Source of the DNA: Thermoplasmata archaeon
GTDB taxonomy: Archaea > Thermoplasmatota > Thermoplasmata > Lutacidiplasmatales > UBA184
DNA: 19,898 nt
Direction of reading: 5' to 3'
Assembly: GCA_021798415.1 (NCBI GenBank)
Contig: JAJZGO010000018.1
Location: 1-19,898, forward strand
The notes under the pieces are model-generated. The model saw only the letters and a program-made list of their open reading frames with translations. It did no database searches and had not been told where the DNA came from. The position numbers and the translations under genes were made by a program. Each line of letters begins with the position of its first letter. Position 1 is the first letter of the stretch. Of this stretch, positions 1-7,347 are shown piece by piece.

Positions 1-602
1 GGAGAGGTGGTCTCGAAGGGCCCGGAACGCCCATCCGCACCGTGGGACGTTCCGCGCCAGGGGGCTCGTAGAGTTGCGCTGTACTCTCCGACCTCCGACC
101 CGACGGGCGCGGTCCCGACACCGGACGGGCCGGGGAGGGGCTCTCGCTCGGGACCGGAGGGGTTCGGGCACGAGTACCCTGGATCTCGATAGCGGCTCAT
201 CGGCGCCGACGGGCTCTCCGCCGTCGAGGCGCTGCGCCCACCGGCCCAAGCCCTTCTCGGCTTGCGGTGAGCCCCAGAAGCGGTGGACGCCCGAAGCCCA
301 GTCCCGGACCTGGTCCGATCCGGGCGGGCTATCTGAACGACCCCGCGCGCTCGCGAGCGCCGTCGACGCACGTAGGATCATCTCGTCGTCCGCGGCGGTC
401 GAGTGCGCCGTCCGCCCGGAGGGAACGTCGCCCCCCCAAGGGACTCCGAACGACGAGCGTCGCCGTCGGCCTCCAGCGAAGACTCCGCCGTCGCGTACGG
501 TCGCCCGAACCCGACGGTCCTCCTGGGCCGGCCCTTCGGCCAGTGTTTTCGGCCTCACCCATCGGGGGAGGCTCTTAATCGACCCGCGAACTGCGGTGTC
601 TC
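1..602. other. No recognisable gene; promoter region of the DUF1801 gene at its end
   Basis: I see no gene here that I can defend. Overlapping open frames exist on both strands, but they are Arg/Pro/Ser-rich, as expected from random high-GC DNA, and none shows a family motif. A short open frame enters from the left edge on the + strand and stops near position 70. It could be the last codons of an upstream gene, but it is too short to judge. The only informative element is the TATA-like box at 574-579 that serves the next gene. Confidence 0.5.
574..579 (+). promoter_or_regulatory. TATA-like box (CTTAAT) for the DUF1801 gene
   Basis: CTTAAT begins exactly 29 nt before the ATG at 603, in otherwise GC-rich DNA. 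In archaea the TATA box sits about 25-30 nt before the transcription start, so the message would begin at or within a few bases of the ATG (leaderless). No Shine-Dalgarno sequence precedes the ATG. The same hexamer at the same distance precedes the cyclase gene at 7348. Confidence 0.55.
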
Positions 603-1058
603 ATGGCCCGGACGAAAGGTGCCACGAAGGGCGCGGAAAGGTCCGTACGCGGATTCACGGAAGAGGAGCGGGCCGCGATGAGGGAGGCCGTTCGGGAGCG
701 GTCGGCACGCGGGCGCGCCGGCAAGACGGACGGGGAACGCGACGTGCTCGCGAAGATCGCCGAGATGCCGGCTTCGGACCGCGTCATGGCCGAGCGGCTT
801 CACGCCCTCATCAAAGCGAGCGCCCCGGGCCTCACACCGAGGACGTGGTACGGGATGCCCGCCTATTCCAAGGACGACCGGGTCGTTTGCTTCTTCCAGA
901 GCGCCCAGAAGTTCAAGACACGGTACGCAACGCTCGGCTTCAGCGACGAGGCGAACCTTGACGAAGGCCGGATGTGGCCGACCGGCTTCGCGGTAAAGGA
1001 ACTGACTGCCACCGAGGAGGCAAGGATCGCCGCGCTCGTGAAGAGGGCGGTGAGCTGA
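603..1058 (+). CDS. DUF1801 (YdhG-like) domain protein
   Basis: This is a 151-residue soluble protein. The N-terminal third (about 1-50) is Lys/Arg/Glu-rich and probably a flexible or helical extension. The rest matches the DUF1801/YdhG fold: a helical start (RLHALIKASAPG), the typical TWYGMPAYSKDDRVVCFF stretch near residue 80, then the Lys- and Phe-rich strand region and a final helix (ATEEARIAALVKRAV). Members of this family are small cytosolic proteins, one of which has been described as an iron-chaperone homologue; the biochemical role in archaea is unknown. The start is chosen because a TATA-like box lies 29 nt upstream, which fits a leaderless transcript. It converges on the ATPase gene to its right, with a terminator between them. 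Confidence 0.8.
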   Translation: MARTKGATKGAERSVRGFTEEERAAMREAVRERSARGRAGKTDGERDVLAKIAEMPASDRVMAERLHALIKASAPGLTPRTWYGMPAYSKDDRVVCFFQSAQKFKTRYATLGFSDEANLDEGRMWPTGFAVKELTATEEARIAALVKRAVS

Positions 1059-1085
1059 GGATCGGATTCCTCACAGGGCGTTTTG

Positions 1086-1116
1086 AAAAAAGGACCCGGG
1101 ACGGCGAGGTCCCGGG
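1086..1116 (-). terminator. Hairpin followed by T6, terminator of the DUF234-type ATPase gene
   Basis: On the minus strand, an 8-bp GC stem (positions 1109-1116 pairing with 1095-1102, 6-nt loop) is followed by three bases and a run of six T (1086-1091), then another short run. It looks like an intrinsic terminator for the leftward ATPase gene, which stops at 1310. On the plus strand a shorter TTTT run at 1081-1084 follows the DUF1801 stop and may end that transcript, since archaeal termination depends mainly on T-tracts. Confidence 0.5.
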
Positions 1117-1309
1117 AGCCGAGCTACCGCCCCCAGCGTGGCCACGGAGCGCGGAAGCCCGCAGAGGGCACCAGCCTCCTCCAAGCTCGAGGAGCCGACC
1201 CCCACCCCCCACTTCGGACCGGTGGAACGACGGGCCGACCTCGGCGATCACCCCATGGCCGGGGCGGACCCGAGACCTTGCGGGCGGCGCGTCACGATCG
1301 GCCGCGAAG

Positions 1310-2695
1310 TCAGGGCGCGGCCTGATCGAACAGTCGGTCGAGCCCCGCGAGGTCAAGCGAGAACCCCTGCACGCGCCGGAGCTCGAGGTTTCCGGCAGAG
1401 CTTAGGCCGTTTCGAGCGACAACGAACGGTCGCACCGGAAGATTATCGGTCCGCTCCAAAAGAGGAAGCTTCTCCACGAGCTCGTGAACTACCTCCGGAC
1501 CTACCGGGTGGGTGCCCCACTTCACCTCGCCGGCCCACACCTCGTGGCGCCCCCGGACCACGAGGTCGATCTCGGCGCCGGTCCGGTTCCACCACCGCCC
1601 CATTTCGGTTATCTCCACAGGGAGTCCGGCGATCTGACGTCCCTGAGCGAGCCGGAAGGCGTTCCGCACGACACGCTCGAACACACGGCCGACATGGCCC
1701 TCGAGGTCCGCGGCGATCTGTCTCCACACGGCGTCGGTGCGTCCCAGCTCGAGTTGAGGGCGACGCGCAAAGACAAAACGGTAGTAGAACTCGAAAAAGG
1801 GGTCTCGGAAGACGTACCGCGCCGGACGCTTCACCCCGCACACGGGCGTCTCCATCTCGATAAGGTCGAGGTCGTCTCGGAGGATCTCAAGGTAGGGCCC
1901 GAGTCCCCCCTTCTGGACTCCTACTCGAGATTCGAGGTCGGAGAGGCGGTGAATCCCTTGGCCGATCTCGTACAGGATGCTGTTGTGGCGGGTCGGAGAC
2001 TGCAGTTCAAACCGTAGAAGGTCCTGGGGCTCGTCGGCCAGCGGCGCCGTTCGATCCAGGAAAGCGCGCTTGACCGACGCTTCCAAGGAGAGACCCTGCG
2101 AGAAGGTATGGTAGAACGGGGTCCCCCCGAAGACCGCGTAGCGACGAATCCGTTCCTCCTCTGAAGAAGTGGGGTATAGGAGTCGGACGCCCTGGTAGTC
2201 GAAAGGGAGGAGGTGGAGATTTCCCGTGAGTCTCCCGTAGAGAGGTCCCCTCCGGCCTTCCGTGAGCCGCTGCATCATGCCGATGCTGCTGCCGCACAGA
2301 ATGACGTTCGGTCCACTGACCCGCCAGCGGGCGTCCCAACGGGCCTGCAGCCGAGTCACGGCCTGGGGGTCGGTGGACAGGATGCGTTGAAACTCATCGA
2401 AGACGATCACTCGCGGTGCCACCTCCTCGAGGTGGTCGAGGAGCGCGTCCCAGCTTCGATACGGTCGCCGAAGGGACCGTGTTTGCTGCGCGAGTTGGTC
2501 GGACATGGATTCGAGCTGAAGTCGGCGATCCGCTTCGTCCGCGGTCAGAAAGATGCCCGTGGCATCCCGCACCAGGTTTCGAAGGAGTTCCGTCTTACCG
2601 ATCCGACGGCGCCCGTACACCCGGATCAGCTGGGGGGTCGGGTGGTCGAGCAGAGACTCGAGGTCCCGCGTTTCGCGCTGGCGGTCCACGAACAT
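1310..2695 (-). CDS. Archaeal-type AAA ATPase with DUF234 C-terminal domain
   Basis: A protein of 461 residues of the archaeal ATPase family (ATPase domain plus DUF234). It opens with FVDRQRET, the usual start of this family. Walker A is YGRRRIGKTELL (27-38), Walker B is RVIVFDEFQ (95-103), and a sensor-like strand is VILCGSSIGMM near 130. The middle carries a winged-helix region (SDLESRVGVQKGGLGPYLEIL). The C-terminus has the PD-(D/E)xK-like pattern EIDLVV...WAGEVKW, suggesting a nuclease-type fold. Function is not established for the family; roles in DNA handling or mobile elements are suspected. An in-frame TTG at 2716 would add seven residues. I prefer the ATG at 2695 because it matches the family start and lies about 30 nt after an AT-rich TATA-like box. 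Confidence 0.85.
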   Translation of the reverse strand: MFVDRQRETRDLESLLDHPTPQLIRVYGRRRIGKTELLRNLVRDATGIFLTADEADRRLQLESMSDQLAQQTRSLRRPYRSWDALLDHLEEVAPRVIVFDEFQRILSTDPQAVTRLQARWDARWRVSGPNVILCGSSIGMMQRLTEGRRGPLYGRLTGNLHLLPFDYQGVRLLYPTSSEEERIRRYAVFGGTPFYHTFSQGLSLEASVKRAFLDRTAPLADEPQDLLRFELQSPTRHNSILYEIGQGIHRLSDLESRVGVQKGGLGPYLEILRDDLDLIEMETPVCGVKRPARYVFRDPFFEFYYRFVFARRPQLELGRTDAVWRQIAADLEGHVGRVFERVVRNAFRLAQGRQIAGLPVEITEMGRWWNRTGAEIDLVVRGRHEVWAGEVKWGTHPVGPEVVHELVEKLPLLERTDNLPVRPFVVARNGLSSAGNLELRRVQGFSLDLAGLDRLFDQAAP

Positions 2696-2717
2696 TGGAT
2701 AGCGAAGGATATCCAAT
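2694..2717. promoter_or_regulatory. Inverted repeat over the ATPase start codon (putative operator)
   Basis: ATTGGATA at 2694-2701 and its perfect reverse complement TATCCAAT at 2710-2717 are separated by 8 nt. The repeat overlaps the ATG and lies just downstream of the TATA-like box, where a bound protein would block RNA polymerase. Half-sites spaced 16 nt centre to centre could suit a dimeric regulator. The ATPase has its own winged-helix-like region, so autoregulation is possible, but that is inference. Confidence 0.4.
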
Positions 2718-2720
2718 CGG

Positions 2721-2729
2721 ATAATAATT
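2721..2729 (-). promoter_or_regulatory. TATA-like box for the DUF234-type ATPase gene
   Basis: On the minus strand this reads AATTATTAT, an isolated all-A/T stretch in GC-rich surroundings, centred about 30 nt before the ATG at 2695. It predicts a nearly leaderless transcript and supports the ATG over the upstream TTG. Confidence 0.5.
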
Positions 2730-2877
2730 GCTATCTAAGTAAGGGCGTCGCCTCTTGAGTCTCGGCCCAATCGTTGACCGTCCGTGGTTTGGCGCGGCGA
2801 TCCCGACAAGGGAGGCGGGACAGCTCCCCCCCCATCAGCGCGCCGGGGCAGCGAAGGGTTCAGAGGTCTTCCTCGAC

Positions 2878-2955
2878 CTACTTCCGGACCCGCAGCGCCT
2901 TCAACGTGATCCACTTGCTCGGCTTGCCCGGCTCCTCGATCACGAGCGGCGGCAT
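2878..2955 (-). CDS. Possible 25-residue microprotein or 3' gene fragment
   Basis: A 25-codon frame from ATG to TAG in the gap left of the membrane miniprotein. Every sense codon ends in G or C, as in the true genes of this window. The product is basic and plausible for a protein, with KPSKWITLKALR near the end. A stop codon (TGA) sits directly before the ATG, so it is either a free-standing microprotein or the surviving 3' end of a lost gene. I do not recognise a family. The rest of 2730-3025 shows nothing I can name. Confidence 0.3.
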   Translation of the reverse strand: MPPLVIEEPGKPSKWITLKALRVRK

Positions 2956-3025
2956 TCACGATCGCGAGGACGGGTCGCCGGGCCGATTTGCCCCCCGCTG
3001 AGGGAATCCGCCGGCAGCTCCGCGG

Positions 3026-3247
3026 CTAGGCAGCGGGTGGAGCCGGGGGCGACGCGGGCTTCTTCCGGACCGAGAGCACGCCGCCCAGCGCGGCAAGGAC
3101 GAGGCCCACGACGACGATTCCCACGTCCTTGGGGTCGATCCCCGAACTGTCCCCCTTTCCCATGAGGTCGAGGGCGATGAACGCGACCCCCGCCAGCATC
3201 ACGAGGATCCCGACGACCGCGAGCGCGACGTACCCCTTCGATACCAT
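3026..3247 (-). CDS. Small membrane protein with two transmembrane helices
   Basis: A 73-residue protein starting MVSKGYVALAVVGILVML. The first hydrophobic helix spans about residues 5-27, a short polar loop (GKGDSSGIDPKD) follows, a second helix spans about 41-60, and the tail is RKKP followed by a Pro/Ala-rich end. Both termini would be on the same side, with the basic tail probably cytoplasmic. The frame is open further upstream, but the added residues are Arg/Asp-rich and unlike a protein. The ATG at 3247 has a weak TATA-like GGATA at 3271-3275 on the minus strand, about 26 nt upstream, consistent with leaderless expression. Function unknown; such proteins are common in archaeal genomes. 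Confidence 0.65.
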   Translation of the reverse strand: MVSKGYVALAVVGILVMLAGVAFIALDLMGKGDSSGIDPKDVGIVVVGLVLAALGGVLSVRKKPASPPAPPAA

Positions 3248-3446
3248 GGGTCGCCCATACTTGCCCCGCGTATCCCTCTTGCGTACACAGCCAGCGGGGC
3301 AGCGTCTTGGATCACCGGCACCGTCGTCGAAATGCACCCGTCGACGCGATCGAAAGGCGTCACGGTCGGAATCGATCGCATCCCGCGTCGTCCACCGGAC
3401 GAGAGGCACTACCGGGCGGCGACCCCTACCACGGGGACGTCCCGCC

Positions 3447-4028
3447 CCGACCTATTTTCGAATCTTCGTCGGGGCAACCACCGGATTCCTTGTCGTCGCG
3501 TTCCCGTTCGGCTATGTGGAGTTCTATGTGTTCGACCTCGGTTTCCTGAGCTGCTTCTACTACGCCTTCTTCGATCTCCGGATAGGAGTTCGGGCGATCC
3601 CGTCCGAGTTCTGGGAGGTCGTGGGAAACCATGAACCCACCTTCGGCCAACGGACGAGGTGGCTCATCCTTTCGGCCACCTTCCCGTATCCCCTCACGGG
3701 GATCTCGAGCACGATCAACAGCGCTTGGGCGGGGATCGCCATTGGAGAGTTCTAGCCGGACATCGTGGGCAACCGAACGTTGGTCGAGAAGATCGGGATA
3801 ATGAAGTCCATCGGGAGGAATCTCGCCGCCGGAAGTGTTGCCTCCGTGGCGTAGGTGTCGCTACGGTTCGCGGTCGTGGTCATCTTCTACGAGCTCTTTT
3901 TCACACGGAACCTGATGAACCTCGCTCGACGCCGGTACGTGGTCAAAGAGGGGGTCTACGCCGGCCGTGTCCCCCTAAGCCGCCGCCGATTCTTGAGCCG
4001 CCGCATCACCGATAGATGCCCTTTGTGA
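3447..4028 (+). pseudogene. Decayed ABC transporter permease (NitT/TauT type), two in-frame TAG
   Basis: One frame carries the C-terminal half of a binding-protein-dependent transport permease. It includes GVRAIPSEFWEVVGNH, matching the EAA loop region that contacts the ATPase, then TFPYPLTGISSTINSAW, and after a stop LRFAVVVIFYELFFTRN and ARRRYVVKEGVYAG, a typical end for archaeal permeases of this type. The frame is broken by TAG at 3753-3755 (after AIGEF) and TAG at 3852-3854 (after SVA). Relatives, as I recall them, have Trp at both places, so each could be a single TGG to TAG change. The N-terminal half is missing, and no ATPase or substrate-binding gene lies next to it. A dead remnant is the simplest reading. 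Confidence 0.75.
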
Positions 4029-4205
4029 GGGCCCGGTCAGCTGCCCTTTCGCCATGTCGCGACCGGCACGTCAATCACAGAACAAATATCGAGAGTTTTC
4101 CCCGTGTTCAGAACAGCCCCGTTTCGGCTTCCCCAGCGAGTAAGCTCCACAACGACTTTATGAGTGGATGGAGATCCCGTCACGGTTAATCCCGCCACAC
4201 GGTAC

Positions 4206-5633
4206 ATGGCCGCACCATCGGGCGAGTGGACCAACTCGAGAGTCGGATCCGAACCGTCCACGGCACCTACGGCGCCTGATCACGTACGCCCCAATCGCCG
4301 TTGGACCAAACGGCGCCGCTGGATCCTCGCCATTGGAATCGCTGCCGCCGTTGTCGTTGCCGGCGGAGGTTACGCCATCTACTATGAGTACTACGCGCCG
4401 CCGTTCCACAACATCGCCTGGCAGGTCTCCAATCCCGGGTCCAACGTGTACGACGAGGTCGTCGGGGATTCACTCTATGTCGCGAATGTGCTCTCCAGCA
4501 GCTTTCCGGGAAACAGTACGCTGTTGCTTCGGTCGATTTCGATAAGCTCCGGTTCCATCAACTGGCAGACAGTCGCGACCGTCGAGAACTACACGGCGAT
4601 CCCTTCGATCACCGCGCTGACCGCAGAGTCGGGCTCGATTGTCTTCGCCAATTACCAAATGCCAACGTGGCAGCTCGCGGTGGACTTCTTCAACGAAACG
4701 ACGGGGCAGCCTTCGGGAATCTCGACGTACTTCGTAGGCGTCGTCAACAATGAAAACCTCCGGTGCATCGGGACGACGTTGCTCTTCTCCGGCGTGGCAG
4801 GGGCTTCGAACAATAGCGGCTATACCTACCAGGAGCTGGCCTACTCTCTCGGGACGAACAGCGCGACCCCGGCCTGGAATGCGACCGTATGGCTGGGGGA
4901 CGCCAGCGGGCCGTCGTCGCGGGGTAGCGCAAACCTCCTCGACTCCCAGTTCGCGGTCGGGTGGATCCCTGCATTCGGCAAGGTCGTCGTGACCAACCTG
5001 TCTAGCCTGATTACCGAGAGCTTCACAAACAGCTCGCTGAACGCGAGCGGGGTCGCACTGGTTGGAGGATCGGTCTATACCGTCCTCCAACCGACGAACG
5101 ATTCGTGGACCGTTGGGGAATTCAATCTCTCCCTTGGCAAGGAGCAAGACCTCTTCTCCCTCCCGGGCCGGTCCAACTCGAGCTTCGAGTACAACGTCCT
5201 GTATCGCACGATTGGGCAGTTCCTCGTGGGAACCTTCTGCGGCTTCGCGGGCTTGAGCCAATGCGGGGGGAGTCTTTCGGGCTATTCGTCCGCGGGCGCG
5301 CTTCGCTGGCAGGTCGACATCGGCGGGTCGATCAACCCGGGCTCGACGGGGTACAATGTCTTCTTCCCCACGAGTCAGACCGCCCTGCTCGTCGGAACGC
5401 CCAGCGCGTACGTGGGACCTCAAGGGACCACGTCGAGTTACGAGGCGGCCTTCGTCCTCGTCGACCTAACGTCTGGCCAAGTTCTCGAACGGGTGGCCTA
5501 TGGCTTCTCGCTCAACTTTCCGGGCGAATCGCCAGGCTTTGGCTCCGCCCCTCCCGTAACGAGCGTGTACGCTGCCGCCGAGGACAAGGTCATCTATTCG
5601 TACGGGCCCGAGATCGCGGCTTCTGCCGTCTAA
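4206..5633 (+). CDS. Membrane-anchored extracellular beta-propeller-like protein
   Basis: A protein of 475 residues. The N-terminal tail (about 1-38) is polar and ends in a strongly basic stretch (RRWTKRRR). One transmembrane helix follows (about 39-60, ILAIGIAAAVVVAGGGYAIYY). The remaining 410 residues are Ser/Thr/Gly/Asn-rich beta-strand repeats resembling the blades of a PQQ-like propeller (ALRWQVDIGGSI is one blade-like stretch). There are many N-x-S/T sequons (NSTLLL, NYTA, NETT, NATV, NLSS and more), as expected for an N-glycosylated archaeal surface protein, and two Cys close together (CGFAGLSQC) that could form a disulfide. An in-frame GTG at 4164 would add 14 residues. The ATG is preferred because a TATA-like CTTTAT at 4156-4161 would start transcription between the two. 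Ligand and role are unknown. Confidence 0.75.
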   Translation: MAAPSGEWTNSRVGSEPSTAPTAPDHVRPNRRWTKRRRWILAIGIAAAVVVAGGGYAIYYEYYAPPFHNIAWQVSNPGSNVYDEVVGDSLYVANVLSSSFPGNSTLLLRSISISSGSINWQTVATVENYTAIPSITALTAESGSIVFANYQMPTWQLAVDFFNETTGQPSGISTYFVGVVNNENLRCIGTTLLFSGVAGASNNSGYTYQELAYSLGTNSATPAWNATVWLGDASGPSSRGSANLLDSQFAVGWIPAFGKVVVTNLSSLITESFTNSSLNASGVALVGGSVYTVLQPTNDSWTVGEFNLSLGKEQDLFSLPGRSNSSFEYNVLYRTIGQFLVGTFCGFAGLSQCGGSLSGYSSAGALRWQVDIGGSINPGSTGYNVFFPTSQTALLVGTPSAYVGPQGTTSSYEAAFVLVDLTSGQVLERVAYGFSLNFPGESPGFGSAPPVTSVYAAAEDKVIYSYGPEIAASAV

Positions 5634-5728
5634 CCCGGAGACTGCGCTCCCAGGGGTCTCGATTCGCACGGGGGCTCCCTCCGGCAGTCTCGCCTCCTAC
5701 CCCCATCGCGACCCGCGCGATGCCTTCT

Positions 5729-5953
5729 TCAAGGAGGACGACGGGAGGACCCTCGAGCGAAGGGGACGAGGGGGACCCGCGCCGCTCCCGCGAGGTCCCG
5801 GAACTCCTCGGCGGGCACGCGCGCGACGCGAATGATCTCGCGGAGCGTCCCTCGCGACACCTCTCGGGTCGAATGGACCGCCACCGTCACGATCCGGCCG
5901 TCGGGATGGGCGTACGACGCGCGGCTCCGACGCTGGCGTTGGTAGACAAATGG
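5729..5953 (-). pseudogene. HicA-type toxin remnant (mRNA interferase family)
   Basis: A 74-codon stretch on the minus strand reads through the C-terminal two thirds of a HicA/YcfA protein: YAHPDGRIVTVAVHSTRE, then RGTLREIIRVARVPAEEFRDL, which follows the family order (HPDGR, VPVH, GTLR-IL, EEF). HicA toxins are small double-stranded-RNA-binding-fold mRNA interferases neutralised by HicB. The family's GSH motif with the catalytic His just upstream of HPDG is here QRRSRASY, so the His is missing. The frame has no start codon near the expected N-terminus, and the reading frame that does have one (ATG at 6107) diverges, pointing to a frameshift. I find no HicB antitoxin beside it. The homology assignment is from motif memory. 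Confidence 0.6.
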
Positions 5954-6233
5954 GCGCGTAGCCCTCCGCGGCCATCGTGAACTCGAACGTGTCCATGATC
6001 TCGTGAGCGAAGATCGTCGCGTGGCGTCTCCCCTCCCCGAGGTCGATTCCCACGGTCGGCATCGCGCTCGGCACGCTCCGGCTCTTCTTGGTCCTGAGCT
6101 TCCTCATAATCCCGCGACTTCGGACCCTGAGTCGAAGTCGTCCTCGAAGGAGCGGCGAGGGCAGACCGTTCCGACCCCGTCATGCCGTACAGCGCCATGA
6201 CAGGGCGCACGTTCGGGATTCCCGAAAACACGC

Positions 6234-7251
6234 ATGCGCACGCTCCAACGGCCACCCGGTCAAGATTGGCCGGTGTGGGGGGATGTTCGGAGGCCAACTC
6301 CCGGCCCCAATGAGGTGCGCCTTCGGGTACGGGGGGCTGGGATATGCCGAACGGACATCCACCCGATGCGCAACTTTCGACCGGAGTTCGAGCGACCTCT
6401 GATCCTCGGGCAAGAAGCCGTGGGGGAGGTCGTGGCACCGGAGGGAGCGGCGCGACCTTGCGACCCGGAGAGATCGTCCTGGCTCATCACAAGCTCGCAT
6501 GCGGCTCGTGCCGCCCTTGCTCCCGGGGAACGGAAACCCTCTGCACGAACGCACGGGTGCTCGGAATCGACCGGGATGGAGGGTATGCCGAGCATACCAC
6601 GACCGAGGCCTCCCGCGTGATCTCCCTTCCCCCCTCGGTTACCCCTGCCGCGGGGGCCGCACTGACGTGTGGCGGAGTCGCGGCCCACCATGCGTTGCGG
6701 ACCGTGGCACGGGTCGTGCCTTCGGAGACGGTCCGGGTGTTGGGCACGGGGGGCGTCGGCCTCTTCGCAGTCCCGACCGCGAAACGTCTGGGAGCGGAAG
6801 TCATTGCCGCCGATCTTCGGGTCCGTGCGCTTCACTTCGCGCGACCGCGCAGGGAGCCGACCGGACCGCGCGCGTCGACCCAACGGTGGGTGGTCAGTGT
6901 GCCGACCCTCCCGGAATCGACTCGGTCGATATCGTGCTGGATCACGTCGGCGATCCAGTGATGGCAAGCGGCGTAGCCTCGACGCTCCGGCCCGGGGGCC
7001 GCTACGTGGTGACTTCCGGGCGCTAGGAAGACCGATGCTCCCTGGCACCTTTTCCGCTGTTCCGGCGAGAGCTTGGATTCCTGGGATCGCGCGGAAGCAG
7101 CTTTAGCGAACTGAGAGACGTCGCGGAGCTCGCGGGGCGAGGAGAGCTGGATTCCACCATCGCCGCTGGGGGTTCGTTGGCGGAAGGGGGAAGCTTGCTT
7201 CGGCAGGTAGAACAGGGGGATGTTGTGGGACGCGCGGTGCTGATTCCGTAG
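6234..7251 (+). pseudogene. Zinc-dependent alcohol dehydrogenase (MDR family), frameshifted
   Basis: Three frames together rebuild a nearly full-length medium-chain dehydrogenase of about 340 residues. Frame 1 (from ATG 6234) gives GAGICRTDIH and LILGQEAVGEVV. Frame 2 (from about 6440) gives the four-Cys structural zinc lobe ACGSCRPCSRGTETLC and the Rossmann motif VLGTGGVGLFA. Frame 3 (from about 6850) gives SVDIVLDHVGDPVMASG, LRPGGRYVVTSG, then TAG at 7024-7026. The same frame continues with LFRRELGFLGSRGSS to a natural end VVGRAVLIP and TAG at 7249. Both frame changes equal loss of one base. The usual GHE motif is GQE, so a catalytic zinc ligand is also gone. With three disruptions and a lost ligand the gene is dead, unless the single-base gaps are assembly errors. 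Confidence 0.85.
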
Positions 7252-7318
7252 CCACTCCCTGTCTGACGCAAGCCGCGCCACTCGGGCCACGGTCACGGTG
7301 GAGAGCGGGAGGGGGGAG

Positions 7319-7327
7319 CTTAATCTA
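7319..7327 (+). promoter_or_regulatory. TATA-like box for the adenylate cyclase gene
   Basis: CTTAATCTA starts 29 nt before the GTG at 7348, the same hexamer and the same distance as for the DUF1801 gene at 603. No Shine-Dalgarno sequence is present. It predicts a leaderless transcript beginning at or next to the GTG and so supports that start over later Met codons, which would cut into the catalytic domain. Confidence 0.55.
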
Positions 7328-7347
7328 ACGGATTCTGTCTCCGAGTC

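Noticed and set aside
74..961. Long plus-strand open frame of 295 codons
   Set aside because: It is Arg/Pro/Ser-rich with no motif and overlaps the better supported DUF1801 gene in another frame.
4037..4261. Minus-strand frame of 74 codons upstream of the propeller gene
   Set aside because: Part reads protein-like (VVVELTRWGSRNGAVLNTG), but it overlaps the N-terminal codons and promoter of the propeller gene, has no clear promoter and matches no family I know.
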